NCBI GenBank assembly: GCA_033391075.1
Contig: JAWPMV010000001.1
Location: forward strand, 7,626,001-7,690,000
DNA length: 64,000 bases
Reading direction: 5' to 3'
From: Bacteroidia bacterium
GTDB taxonomy: Bacteria; Bacteroidota; Bacteroidia; J057
In this document: piece after piece, positions 33,031-41,809 of the stretch
Layout of the letters: every line of letters starts with the position of its first letter
Position numbering within the stretch: the stretch's first letter is position 1
The notes under the pieces: model-generated
What the model was told of the DNA's origin: nothing
Seen by the model: only the letters and a program-made list of their open reading frames with translations
The model's database searches: none
Translations under genes and position numbers: made by a program

Positions 33031-33309
33031 TTACAAATTTTCTTTTCTAGCCGTATGCGGCTTCCTGGTTCGGCGGTAATTTGATTTCCTTCCAAGTCGA
33101 TAACAAAGAATTGCCAGTATAATGGATAGGAAGGAAACGGAGCCTGCGAAAATAGAGAGGATAGCCGAAATCCCTAAGGTGATCGAGGAATAGAAAGATA
33201 AATTTTCCCAAAACTCTCCTCCTCTCCTATAACTTATGATAGAAGAAATAATAGCGGTCAATGCGAGGATTCTGTCTAAGAGGAGTGCTCCAAATATGAG
33301 GGTTTCCAT
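33031..33309 (-). CDS. Small 2-TM membrane protein
   Basis: A 92-residue protein with two hydrophobic segments (LIFGALLLDRILALTAIISSII and ITLGISAILSIFAGSVSFLSII) and a strongly basic tail (RLGRKSNYRRTRKPHTARK). The tail is likely cytoplasmic. No family recognised; the role is unknown. It lies between two secreted-protein genes on the same strand and may share their transcript. Confidence 0.6.
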   Translation of the reverse strand: METLIFGALLLDRILALTAIISSIISYRRGGEFWENLSFYSSITLGISAILSIFAGSVSFLSIILAILCYRLGRKSNYRRTRKPHTARKENL

Positions 33310-33337
33310 GATAGGAGCAATTTAGGGAATAATCTTC

Positions 33338-34183
33338 TTATCGTTTATAAGTCCCATCAGGCAAAATGGTCGGGAAATGATATTGGGGATCGCTGAGCAG
33401 TGCATATACATCTGCATCCATTTCCTGCAACTTTTCGGGCGTATTTGCTCTCCATTCCTGGCCAATTTCTGAGAGCCGATTTGCCTGAGCCCCAAGAAGA
33501 GAAGTCAATGCCCAATAGTGATATTCAGTCAGCATGCAGGAATAGTCACAAGTTTTGTCATCATAAGTATACCATGCATCATCCGGATAGGGATTGGGGA
33601 TTTGGGTAAAGCGACCTCCTCTTGCCTTATCCATGGCATGGGCCAGTTTGCTACCTGCCTTTTCTCCAAAAATAGCCGGATAAGCTTCTGCATAACCTGC
33701 ATGCGTAATGATATGAAGGACTTCTTCCAGGCTGGCATCAAATGGACCAGATAATGATTGTCGGACAAAATCTGGATGCGTTTCATCATTCCCCAAATCC
33801 TGCCCTTCCCAGCCATTTGGAATATTTACGCGCAAATCCTTTTCTTTCTTCCACATGACCATAAAGGCTTTCTGCTCTTTCATTTTTTCCAGTACCAGAG
33901 AATTATCTACTTCTCCATCTTCATCATTGTCCAGGTACTGCGCCATAATATTGGCTGCGTGGAGCAGTTTTTTGTCTTCAACTTCTGCGACTGCATAAAT
34001 GCTTATCCCAAATACTTCGACTTTCCTGTTATAGCCTTTCAGCACGCCATCCTCATTGGCGACAATTGTAAAATTGGGATCATCGCCGGGGAGAATTTCC
34101 TGAGGAGAGCCGGGGCCTTCAGACTCGCAGGATAAAAATAGCAGGAAACTTAGGAGGTGGAATAACATAAATCGAAATTTCAT
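33338..34183 (-). CDS. Lipoprotein with EF-hand-like loop and HxxxH motif
   Basis: A 281-residue protein with lipobox LFLSC (Cys 19). Near residue 87 the loop DNDEDGEVDN has the D-x-D-x-D-G spacing of EF-hand or dockerin-type calcium sites. Near residue 157 the stretch SLEEVLHIITHAGYAEAYP contains two His four residues apart, as in zincins, but without the HExxH glutamate in between. Tyr- and Asp-rich segments follow (NPYPDDAWYTYDDKTC). Similar proteins occur in marine bacteria but their function is unknown to me. Confidence 0.72.
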   Translation of the reverse strand: MKFRFMLFHLLSFLLFLSCESEGPGSPQEILPGDDPNFTIVANEDGVLKGYNRKVEVFGISIYAVAEVEDKKLLHAANIMAQYLDNDEDGEVDNSLVLEKMKEQKAFMVMWKKEKDLRVNIPNGWEGQDLGNDETHPDFVRQSLSGPFDASLEEVLHIITHAGYAEAYPAIFGEKAGSKLAHAMDKARGGRFTQIPNPYPDDAWYTYDDKTCDYSCMLTEYHYWALTSLLGAQANRLSEIGQEWRANTPEKLQEMDADVYALLSDPQYHFPTILPDGTYKR

Positions 34184-34257
34184 AGGGTTTCTGTAAGCTA
34201 ATGAGTTTTTAGGACACAGAAAGTTATTTTCTCCCCTATGATGAGTTCCAAAAAGAA

Positions 34258-34288
34258 AGTAGCGACTGGATTTTATCCTGTCGCTACT
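34258..34288 (-). terminator. Intrinsic terminator of the PIG-L operon
   Basis: On the minus strand AGTAGCGAC pairs with GTCGCTACT, with four further pairs beyond one mismatch and a five-base loop, and the tail TTTCTTTTTGG follows. It lies 140 bp after the stop at 34428. Confidence 0.6.
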
Positions 34289-34427
34289 ATATTTCGCATT
34301 TAGTAATGCTACTACTTAACCTTAGATTCTCAATTGTATAAGCTATAAATCGAGAAAATTGTTTTGAATTTTTTTCTTTATCTGGCAATATTCTGACAGG
34401 GGAGAAAAATCACAAAGATGCTTAAGC

Positions 34428-35222
34428 CTAAAGTTCAGTTTGTAAGTTGTATTCTGTATGAAATTTTCGGAAGTACAATACATTTTCCTGATCCTCCTGT
34501 TCCAACTTTATCCAGCGATCAATTTCTTCTTCCGAATATTGGCTTTGATAGCAAGTTATGGACTCGAGTGCTTGCTGCTCTTCTGCTTCACTAAATGAGA
34601 TCCTATAATTGAACTCCTCATCTGCCAGATAATTTAAGTTCCAATCCCAATATTTTGCGGCTTGTTTCTTTGTCCATCCGTAATAGTACAGATCAACTTC
34701 CCTGCTTAAGCCTTCACGCAAGTAAATCTCTGTCGTAATGATGCCGACCATGCGATGATCAGGATGACCCGTATCGCCATCTGGTCCAAAGGTGAGAATC
34801 TTGCTCGGTTTTATTCTGTCAATTTCTTTTTTGATCAGGGTTTTCATCAGGTCCAACTGGCCATAATATTTCCCCATGTCCTTCATTTCCAATTGATCCT
34901 TTAAGCCCAGAAAAACCGGGGGATTGATGCCCAGTTTTTCGCAGGAACAAATGGCTTCTTTTTTTCTGATCTGTACCAAAGAATCCCCGGCGGGAATGCC
35001 TGCATGCTCCGTTACGCCAAGATCTCCATTGGTTGCAATGATGAGGTGTACAGGATGTTCTTTAGCATATTTTGCCAGGACTGGGCCTATGGCGGTTTCA
35101 TCATCGGGATGTGCAACTATGAGGAGGAAGCGCTCTTCTGTAGTTTCGGTATTTTCCTTTACCTCTGTTTGGCAGGAAAGGAGGAGGCCGAGGAATAAAG
35201 AAGCAAGGACCAGATTTTTCAT
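34428..35222 (-). CDS. PIG-L family deacetylase, lipoprotein
   Basis: A 264-residue protein from the ATG at 35222, which opens with a lipoprotein signal (lipobox LLLSC); in-frame codons further upstream lie inside the preceding gene. The PIG-L/LmbE metal motif is AHPDDETAIGP, the second ligand set is in FGPDGDTGHPDHRMVG (HPDH), and ATNGDLGVTEHAGI carries a further conserved turn. These zinc enzymes remove N-acetyl groups from amino sugars. The envelope location suggests action on an extracellular glycan or glycolipid. It starts 3 bp after the upstream gene, so the pair is one operon. Confidence 0.9.
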   Translation of the reverse strand: MKNLVLASLFLGLLLSCQTEVKENTETTEERFLLIVAHPDDETAIGPVLAKYAKEHPVHLIIATNGDLGVTEHAGIPAGDSLVQIRKKEAICSCEKLGINPPVFLGLKDQLEMKDMGKYYGQLDLMKTLIKKEIDRIKPSKILTFGPDGDTGHPDHRMVGIITTEIYLREGLSREVDLYYYGWTKKQAAKYWDWNLNYLADEEFNYRISFSEAEEQQALESITCYQSQYSEEEIDRWIKLEQEDQENVLYFRKFHTEYNLQTEL

Positions 35223-35224
35223 GT

Positions 35225-36460
35225 TTATAGGGATTTGCCTTTTCTCAATAGACGAAAGATTAAATAACCGAAAAATAATGAGACTAAGAAGGAATAGAAA
35301 TGGGTCCACTTTCTCCAATTAGTTTCTTCCGGCATCAAATCGGCTTGCAGGACCTCAAGAGAATTACTCCAGGTGATAAAGGCATCGGCCATGATCAACT
35401 GCCCAAACAAATAGCTTTTTTGTTCTTCTCGCTCTCGGCTCATTCCAAAGGTCTCGATACTATTGCGAAGTCCCTTGGCAATCTCATATTCTCCATAAAT
35501 CTGCATTGTTCTTCTTCCGACGATAGAGGCCGCTCCTCCAATACTCAGGATGACAGGCCCTGAATCTATGTCTCCCCTGCCAGAAACTCCACTTGGATAT
35601 TCTCGGATACCGGGCAGACCAAAACGATAATCGATGAAGGCTTTTTTGTAGATATCAAACTTTTCCCGGGCATATACGGAATCAACTTCCTGCAAAAAAT
35701 TGAGAATCAGACTCTGGGAAGATCCTCTGGAAGCTTCAATAAATCGGTTTTGTCTGCAAATCCAGGAATGAGAGATAAGTCCCAAAGAATCTTCATGTCG
35801 TTTTATCTCTTTCAGCCAATTGTTGATAGTGGCTTCGAAGCTATGAGGATAAAGGCTTTCATACTGAGACATGGCAGCCATTGCGACTATATTATCTGCC
35901 GGCCAGCAAGCATCCTTATAGGAGGGGAGATATAAGGTTTTTGATTTTTCTTTACTCTCTCTTAGGTGCTCAAGCTCTTCATATACCGTCTGTAGCCACA
36001 AGGTATCTCTTTGGTCTTCCGGCAAAGCTTTCAAATAGCGAATCGCCACATAATTGGTCCATCCCAGGTAGAAAACTCCATTTCTGGGGGAAGCCAATCC
36101 CCTGAAAGGCGCTTTTCCTTTATCAGATCGTAATTCGGTGATTGCCCACTCAACTTCCTTTTGCGCTCTTTGGGCCAGGTCGCTTTGTACGGGAACTTTT
36201 TCCAGCACTTCTATCCATGACAATCCATAAAGGGCATTGAGAAAAACATAGCCTTCCGGATAAAGTCTTTGCATTTCGACTGCCGCACCTTTATGCATTT
36301 CTGATTCGAGATGGTTGAGTTGGAATAAAAGATCCTGATTGATCTTTTCTTGATCAAGGGAAACAAAGGCAGGCTGGTAATAGAGGTTGAGATTGAAAAG
36401 GAAGAGGAGAACAAGAATTCCGCTAAGCAAGCTGGCCAGGATTCTTTTGAGGAATTTCAT
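35225..36460 (-). CDS. Membrane-anchored helical protein, possible alpha/alpha toroid
   Basis: A 411-residue protein with an N-terminal TM anchor (ILASLLSGILVLLFLFNLN) and a C-terminal TM helix (HFYSFLVSLFFGYLIFRLL) with a basic tail. The region between is about 330 residues of helices with conserved-looking glycine/tryptophan turns (FYLGWTNYVAIRYL, CWPADNIVAMAAMSQYE, GDIDSGPVILSIGGAASIVG), similar in style to (alpha/alpha)6 barrel enzymes such as glycoside hydrolases or the linalool dehydratase group. No catalytic pair can be fixed. It is directly coupled to the PIG-L deacetylase gene, so it may act on the same glycan. Confidence 0.72.
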   Translation of the reverse strand: MKFLKRILASLLSGILVLLFLFNLNLYYQPAFVSLDQEKINQDLLFQLNHLESEMHKGAAVEMQRLYPEGYVFLNALYGLSWIEVLEKVPVQSDLAQRAQKEVEWAITELRSDKGKAPFRGLASPRNGVFYLGWTNYVAIRYLKALPEDQRDTLWLQTVYEELEHLRESKEKSKTLYLPSYKDACWPADNIVAMAAMSQYESLYPHSFEATINNWLKEIKRHEDSLGLISHSWICRQNRFIEASRGSSQSLILNFLQEVDSVYAREKFDIYKKAFIDYRFGLPGIREYPSGVSGRGDIDSGPVILSIGGAASIVGRRTMQIYGEYEIAKGLRNSIETFGMSREREEQKSYLFGQLIMADAFITWSNSLEVLQADLMPEETNWRKWTHFYSFLVSLFFGYLIFRLLRKGKSL

Positions 36461-36476
36461 GTTTTCTTTGGTCGTG

Positions 36477-36495
36477 ATTAATTCCGGGAATTAAT
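36477..36495. promoter_or_regulatory. 19-bp palindrome upstream of the 36460 gene
   Basis: ATTAATTCC-G-GGAATTAAT, an exact palindrome with one central base, 17 bp upstream of the start codon of the gene at 36460. Position and symmetry fit a repressor or activator site for a dimeric regulator. No known consensus is claimed. Confidence 0.45.
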
Positions 36496-36567
36496 TTTCT
36501 TACGCGCTCTAGTCTTTTAGGTTGGTGTGGGCGGTGAAAGGATATGCTGAATAAAGCATCAGCTCTG

Positions 36568-36623
36568 CTGTCATAGCGAGCCAGGACTTCAGGGGAAACA
36601 AACTCCCTGGCTCGCAATGACAG
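36568..36623. repeat. TGTCAT(A/T)GCGAG inverted-repeat element
   Basis: Left arm CTGTCATAGCGAGCCAGG (36568-36585) and right arm CCTGGCTCGCAATGACAG (36606-36623) pair at 17 of 18 positions with a 20-base spacer. It lies between the serine hydrolase gene (start region at 36639 is its stop) and the gene at 36460, i.e. 3' of the hydrolase. It belongs in outline with the TGTCATTCCGAG elements at 10554 and 53578. Confidence 0.75.
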
Positions 36624-36638
36624 GGCTATTTTCTATTT

Positions 36639-37811
36639 TCAGGGATCCAGCAAATCATTCTCATACTTCGCGATGATATTATGGATTTGCCGGTATTGCT
36701 CCCAAAGGGCGTCATTGTCTTCTGCGTTGACATTACAAAGAATGATTCTCCCGATTTGGGTGTCGGCATTGAACTGGATATCTGTCTGTGCACCGGGATC
36801 GCTGCCTCCATGACCGATATTTCGGCTTTTTTCGCCCATGCCCCAAAAGGCACGAATATCATTATCATCTCCTGGCAAAAGTAGTTTGGCGTATCTATAA
36901 CTTAGGTAGGTGCTTTCTCCTCTAAATGCCCGTATCATCTCTGTGAGATATTTTTTGAGATCATCTACATTGCTCACGAGGCCTCCATCCGGATAGGTGA
37001 TTAGGCCGTATTTGGGGACGATGAGTTTGCTTGGGAAATAAAGCGTACTCTGCTCTTCTTTAGATAAGTTTTCAAATGACCAGGCGGTGTTTTTCATTTT
37101 TAAGGGCTCAAAAATGTATTTCCGAGTGAAATCTTTGAAAGACATTCCACTGCTTTGCTCGACAATCAGGGCTGCAACTGCTGCATTAAGATTGCTGTAT
37201 TCTTTCTGAGTGCCGGGAGCTGATTTGATAAAGTTTTTCTTTTTATACCATTTACCTCCTTTGCTCAAAATCTTTTGTACAAAATCTGCCAATTCCATTT
37301 TTTCATGCGAGCGGATAAAATCCAGATAATCCGTATGCATACCTTCTTTGTCCTCCGGCTCAACATTCAGGACATAGCTTTGTCCATAGTATTTCGTGTC
37401 CAGAATGCTGGAAGTATGATTGGCGAGATGTCTTACCAGAATCGGCTGATCAGGGAAATGGGGATTATGTATTTCAAAGGGGAGGAAGTCATTGATGGGA
37501 CTGGACATTGTCAGATCCGTATGCTCAATGGCTTTGATTAATGCCAGACCGGTTACGGTTTTACTGACAGACCCCAGATTTTGCAGGCTACTCGAAGAAT
37601 AAGGAATTTTATTTTTAATGTCGGCAAAACCATGCGAAGATGTAATGAGGTTTCCCCCTCGGTTTATCACAGAAATAGAAAAGCCTGGTAAATCTGATGA
37701 CTCATAATGAGCTTTTAATTCTGCATGAAGTTTTTGAAGATTATCCTGTGCGTGTGTGGAAAAGATAATCAGGCTAAGGAGTAGACTCAGGGAAAGAGAT
37801 AGAATTTTCAT
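36639..37811 (-). CDS. Beta-lactamase family serine hydrolase
   Basis: A 390-residue exported protein with signal ending IIFSTHAQ. Motifs are LGSVSKTVTG (SxxK), EYSNLNAAV (YxN) and IGHGGSDPGA (HGG in place of KTG), the usual set of serine-active penicillin-binding-protein-like esterases and peptidases. It is a distant paralogue of the enzyme at 21671-22735 and shares its overall plan, but the two are not adjacent and are too divergent to be a recent duplication. Substrate unknown. Confidence 0.9.
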   Translation of the reverse strand: MKILSLSLSLLLSLIIFSTHAQDNLQKLHAELKAHYESSDLPGFSISVINRGGNLITSSHGFADIKNKIPYSSSSLQNLGSVSKTVTGLALIKAIEHTDLTMSSPINDFLPFEIHNPHFPDQPILVRHLANHTSSILDTKYYGQSYVLNVEPEDKEGMHTDYLDFIRSHEKMELADFVQKILSKGGKWYKKKNFIKSAPGTQKEYSNLNAAVAALIVEQSSGMSFKDFTRKYIFEPLKMKNTAWSFENLSKEEQSTLYFPSKLIVPKYGLITYPDGGLVSNVDDLKKYLTEMIRAFRGESTYLSYRYAKLLLPGDDNDIRAFWGMGEKSRNIGHGGSDPGAQTDIQFNADTQIGRIILCNVNAEDNDALWEQYRQIHNIIAKYENDLLDP

Positions 37812-38148
37812 GATGCCAATATTAGGATGTGAGGACTAAAGCGGGCATTGTGTGTTTATAAGATACCCAAAGTTCTGGGAAGGGTTGCACCTTTGGAAAA
37901 GAGAAGACCGCAAGTTTCAAGATCAAAAAAATCCTGATTCATGAACTCGATGAATCAGGGGATATGTTTTTGAAAATATAGTTTGTCAGGATATCTCAGA
38001 AGGGGCATTGCATTTCTTTCCTCTAAAGAATTTACTTAAAGCAATGGATTTCCAGAACTCGGTAAATCAGGGCGCCGATGCTCTAAACAACCACTTGATC
38101 CACATCAGGATCGAAATCAGCATAGGGAGAAGCTTTTCTGACCAAAGC
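37812..38148. other. Intergenic region with terminator and short repeats
   Basis: A 337-bp gap between the hydrolase start and the end of the small membrane gene. It contains the terminator at 37923-37959 and, further on near 38050-38068, the related phrase AACTCGGTAAATCAGGGC, which resembles AACTCGATGAATCAGGGG in the hairpin. No gene is supported. Confidence 0.5.
37923..37959 (-). terminator. Intrinsic terminator on the minus strand
   Basis: Exact 10-bp stem CCTGATTCAT / ATGAATCAGG with a 7-base loop, followed on the minus strand by ATTTTTTTG. It lies about 190 bp beyond the stop of the gene at 38149 and probably ends its transcript. Confidence 0.65.
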
Positions 38149-38529
38149 CTATGAGATAATTCCGGATAGGCTCAAGATCAAAACGGTGCTTAATAAGACA
38201 CTTAAAACAAGTCCAAATAGTAAAAAACTCCGGTACAAGCGTTTCAAATAACTCCAGGGAGCAAATCTGAAAATACTGACGATAAGCGCAAGGAGGAGGC
38301 TGATAATAGGGATTAAAAATGCCTGGAGTACCATGCCAACTATAAATCCATCTGTGTCATCGGGATTATCTCTGGCAAAATCATATGGGAACATGATCAC
38401 ATTAGCAATTACAAGGATTCCCATAATTAGGATTATTCGAAGGTTGACACGAGTGATACGCGAATGCAAACTCTCCTCCCGCGCTTCAATCAATAAATCT
38501 TCAAGTTCTTGTCGACTCTTGTCTTCCAT
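38149..38529 (-). CDS. Small 3-TM membrane protein (paralogue of 43257-43649)
   Basis: A 126-residue protein. A charged N-terminal helix (MEDKSRQELEDLLIEAREES) precedes three TM segments (IILIMGILVIANVIMFPYD, VLQAFLIPIISLLLALIVSIF, SFLLFGLVLSVLLSTVLILS), with FAPWSYLKRLYRSFL between the last two. The same layout and many of the same residues occur in the protein at 43257-43649 (EELEDLLFEARDEA, FSPWTYLDRLYRSFLF), so they are paralogues. No known family recognised; role unknown. Confidence 0.75.
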   Translation of the reverse strand: MEDKSRQELEDLLIEAREESLHSRITRVNLRIILIMGILVIANVIMFPYDFARDNPDDTDGFIVGMVLQAFLIPIISLLLALIVSIFRFAPWSYLKRLYRSFLLFGLVLSVLLSTVLILSLSGIIS

Positions 38530-38858
38530 TTAATTCAATCCTCATAAGTTCATTTAGAGACCCTAGCCTGCATATTTCTCTAAATTCAGAGAAAGAGTTC
38601 AGGAAATAGTCGATGAAGAATCATTAGGAAGCTTAAAGATATTAGGATTGGGGGAATAGAAAAATTCTTTCTTCTTTTCGATTTTTGGAAGAATAATCAT
38701 GCACCTACTAAGGGACTGCTAATATTTCCTTTCCTATAAAAAAAATAAATTCCACTACATTTAATCATCCTCAGAGATGATCCTTGTCCTTTATTGTTAA
38801 TCATTTGGGTGATTATTTCCACTCAAGTAATCCTTTTTCACCTAAAAAAGGAAAGAAT
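38530..38858. other. Intergenic region upstream of the radical SAM gene
   Basis: A 329-bp gap between divergent genes. I searched it for a short peptide that could be a substrate of the radical SAM enzyme; the only ATG frames are 4 to 8 codons long. An AT-rich tract at 38735-38765 may hold promoter elements, but no clean box pair was found. Confidence 0.5.
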
Positions 38859-40070
38859 ATGCTTTATGTAAAAGACGAGAAATCACTAAAGAAATCCCTG
38901 ATTCCTTCCTTCCCATCTCCCTTTCTTCCGGAAAATGCCTGGGAGAAAAAAGTACTCAAGGGGAAAGTTGTTCAGACTTTCCTTAAACGATCATTTCAGG
39001 CAGTGGGCAGTCCCCTAAAGGTGTATAAAGCCTTGAAGGAATTGAACAAACGGGGAGCCATTGCCAATGATTATCCCGCCTTTCAGAAAGTGGCCAAAGT
39101 TGATGGGCGCTATTATTGGCGAATGGGAAATCCCGGATATCCATCCAAAGCCTTTCAGCGAGTTTTTGATAATGAACTTAATCGGGTAGCTCCTTTTAAA
39201 AAGAGCAGCGGCTTGCGAACCATTGTACTCGCCATAACAAAAAAATGTCCACTTGCATGTGAGCATTGTTTTGAATGGAATAACCTCAATAAGAAAGAAA
39301 CGCTTAGTCTTTCTGATCTGATCAAAATTGTTTCCGACTATCAGGAACATGGAAATACCCAATTCCTTTTGAGTGGTGGAGAGCCTATGGTCAGAGTCAA
39401 GGATCTCTACAAATTGCTGGAAGCGGTAGATACAGAGGCTTCAGATTTTTGGATCTATAGTTCTGGCTTTGGGTTCACGAGAGAGCATGCATTTGGCTTA
39501 AAGGAGCGGGGCCTGCGCGGGGTCTTATGGAGTCTGGATCATCATGAAGAAGAAAAACATGATTCATTCAGAGGCTATCCCGGTGCTTTCCAGGCCGTAA
39601 TGGATTCAATTGGATATGCTAAAGAAGCGGGCCTGGTTCCGGGTTTTTCAGTCTGCGTACGGCCAGAATACATAGAACCAGAAGACATCGAGCAACTTAT
39701 GGAGCTGGCCAGGCAGTTGGGAATGGTTTTTATTCGGATTCTGGAAGCGCGACCGACGGGAAGATACCAGGGGAAAGCTGTTTCCCTTTCCGAAGAACAA
39801 ATCGAGCAATTAAAAAAACTTTACTTCCGCTATAATACCGATCCCGAGTATTGGGACTATCCCATTCTTGACTGGCTGGATCATCAACAACGATTGGCGG
39901 GATGCTATGGGGGAGGCAATCGCTACCTGTATATAGATACAGATGGTGCCATTCATGCCTGTCCTTTTTGTAGTCGAAAAGCCGCGAATACCCTCAAACA
40001 AAGTCCGGAGGAAGTTATCGAGGCCCTGGAAAGCAATTCCTGTAGTCTTTTCGGTAAAAGCCTCATATAG
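38859..40070 (+). CDS. Radical SAM protein with Cys-rich C-terminus
   Basis: A 403-residue protein from the ATG at 38859, which has AAAGGAAAG upstream; a TTG 75 bp further upstream is the alternative. About 130 residues precede the radical SAM core, whose cluster motif is TKKCPLACEHCFEW (CxxxCxxC), followed by LLSGGEPMV. The C-terminus has GCYGGGNRYLYIDTDGAIHA and then CPFC, a partial SPASM/twitch-like auxiliary cluster site. Such enzymes often modify peptides or assemble cofactors, but no precursor peptide or maturation gene is nearby. It lies 61 bp upstream of a large lipoprotein gene on the same strand. Confidence 0.88.
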   Translation: MLYVKDEKSLKKSLIPSFPSPFLPENAWEKKVLKGKVVQTFLKRSFQAVGSPLKVYKALKELNKRGAIANDYPAFQKVAKVDGRYYWRMGNPGYPSKAFQRVFDNELNRVAPFKKSSGLRTIVLAITKKCPLACEHCFEWNNLNKKETLSLSDLIKIVSDYQEHGNTQFLLSGGEPMVRVKDLYKLLEAVDTEASDFWIYSSGFGFTREHAFGLKERGLRGVLWSLDHHEEEKHDSFRGYPGAFQAVMDSIGYAKEAGLVPGFSVCVRPEYIEPEDIEQLMELARQLGMVFIRILEARPTGRYQGKAVSLSEEQIEQLKKLYFRYNTDPEYWDYPILDWLDHQQRLAGCYGGGNRYLYIDTDGAIHACPFCSRKAANTLKQSPEEVIEALESNSCSLFGKSLI

Positions 40071-40131
40071 ACATACCTAAGAATAAGACATCCTCCTCCT
40101 CTCTTTATCACTCACTTTAATCAAAATCCTT

Positions 40132-41754
40132 ATGTACACGCAAAGTAAGATCTATAATATCCTGACAAAGGGAGTATTATTCCTTCTGTTGTTTAGTCTA
40201 AGTTCTTGTTTTTACTATCGGAAAAGAAAAGTTCAACCCATTCCTCCGGAAGCATGGAAGAGCGTGATTCTGGAAAATGGTAAAGAGAATAGAGTATCTA
40301 GCCGTATTAGGATAATAAGTGGAGATTCACATTATGAAATGGTAAGCATGATATATACTGGAGATAAACTAAAGGGCTATTTAAGACCGGTGGAATCCTT
40401 CGAAATGCCTAAGTATAATGGTTTTCGTGAAAAAAAGATTCCTAAGGATCTCAGGTCTATAGTTAAAAAGACCTTGTATGTGTATACCGATAAAAGTTTT
40501 GAGGAAGGTCCTGTAGAATTAGATATTAAAGATTTCGGAGGCTTTATGAAAATTAGAGATGACGTTGCTACAACTCTGGTAACAAGTGTAGGGACAGTTA
40601 TTTTAGCCGGGGCTGCCACTGTAGTTCTTATTTGCCTAAACTGCCCCAAAGCCTATGTAGTGGATGAAAGCGGAGAAAAGCATTTTCAGGGCGCCATGTT
40701 TACTGGAGCGATTACCAAATCAAGAGAAAGGATAGACTTATTGCCCATTGAGACCTTTATAACCGATCAGGATAAAGTATCTGTTCATATTGCTAATGAA
40801 TTTGCCGAAGTTGAGCACCTCAATCAATTGGAACTCCTGAAAGTAAAAAAGCAGAAAAATACGGAATTGGGTTTTGGGCTAGAGGCTGAATTGTTTGAAT
40901 ACAGTTCCAGGGTCTCTCCCATTGAGGCAAAGTCTATAGATGGACGGGATTTTCTGGAAGTCCTTGCTGAAAGCGATGGTGAAGCCTATGATTTTGATGA
41001 TCCGAGGCAAGGGGATGAGCTCAATACAATTAGCCTGAAATTTGAAAAAGCTGCATTTACACAAGACAAAGTCAAGCTCCTCATTCAATCGAGGCAAACA
41101 GACTGGATGTCCAAAACGGTAGGAGGCTTTTTTAGCCTGTATGGAGATACGTATGACAAAGTGATCAAGCGTATGGACAAAGTTCCTGCCGGATTTTTTG
41201 AGAAATATAATGCTAAACAAGGCATATCGATGAATGCCTATCTGAAAACAGACAATGGCTGGCAAGGCCTGGGGAGCGTTCAAAACGTTGGGATATTTAA
41301 ACAGAAACTCATGGGTATTGACCTGGATTTATCTGAGATTTCTTCTGAGGAAATAGAGATAAAATTGGAGAGTGCTTTTAAGTTTTGGGAAATTGACCAG
41401 GTCGCCTTGACGGAAGATTTTCAAACCTTGAAAGATTACGAAGTCGTACCTATGTTGTCTGCTATAAATGATCAGGGACAAGATGTAGCTAGCCTATTAG
41501 AGAAAATCGACAAAGATTATGCGATTCAGGATGGGCCTGGAACCTATATAGATCTTAGCTTCAAACATACGGCTGATTCAGATGAAATCTATGTATTAAG
41601 TGGTAGCGGATTTTATTATGAAAAGCGGGAATTTGAACATGAAAAACAGAAAGATGCCTTAAAAGCACTTCGGTCAAAAAAGGAATTAGCTGCGGATGAA
41701 CTTTCCCGTCTATTGTATGAGGAATTTCCCAGTCTTCAGGCAACCCGCCCATAA
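40132..41754 (+). CDS. Large lipoprotein of unknown function
   Basis: A 540-residue protein with lipobox SLSSC (Cys 25) followed by FYYRKRK. A possible TM or buried helix (VTSVGTVILAGAATVVLICL, about residues 150-170) ends in NCPKAYVVD. The rest is mixed alpha/beta with many charged segments and no catalytic motif. It follows the radical SAM gene by 61 bp and could share its transcript, but no direct functional link can be shown. It ends just before a convergent gene, with a shared hairpin between them. Confidence 0.78.
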   Translation: MYTQSKIYNILTKGVLFLLLFSLSSCFYYRKRKVQPIPPEAWKSVILENGKENRVSSRIRIISGDSHYEMVSMIYTGDKLKGYLRPVESFEMPKYNGFREKKIPKDLRSIVKKTLYVYTDKSFEEGPVELDIKDFGGFMKIRDDVATTLVTSVGTVILAGAATVVLICLNCPKAYVVDESGEKHFQGAMFTGAITKSRERIDLLPIETFITDQDKVSVHIANEFAEVEHLNQLELLKVKKQKNTELGFGLEAELFEYSSRVSPIEAKSIDGRDFLEVLAESDGEAYDFDDPRQGDELNTISLKFEKAAFTQDKVKLLIQSRQTDWMSKTVGGFFSLYGDTYDKVIKRMDKVPAGFFEKYNAKQGISMNAYLKTDNGWQGLGSVQNVGIFKQKLMGIDLDLSEISSEEIEIKLESAFKFWEIDQVALTEDFQTLKDYEVVPMLSAINDQGQDVASLLEKIDKDYAIQDGPGTYIDLSFKHTADSDEIYVLSGSGFYYEKREFEHEKQKDALKALRSKKELAADELSRLLYEEFPSLQATRP

Positions 41755-41762
41755 TAAATATC

Positions 41763-41809
41763 TGATCATGTCAGGGATCAATTTCTGAAAATGGTTCCTG
41801 ACATGATCA
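41763..41809. terminator. Bidirectional stem-loop between convergent genes
   Basis: Exact 13-bp stem TGATCATGTCAGG / CCTGACATGATCA with a 21-base loop. It starts 8 bp after the lipoprotein stop, and its right arm lies inside the last codons of the convergent cytochrome/monooxygenase gene, covering the stop region at 41778. No long T tract, so the terminator role is moderate. Confidence 0.5.

Noticed and set aside
38530-38858. Short ATG frames considered as RiPP precursor peptides
   Set aside because: The frames are eight codons or shorter and have no leader-like or core-like features.
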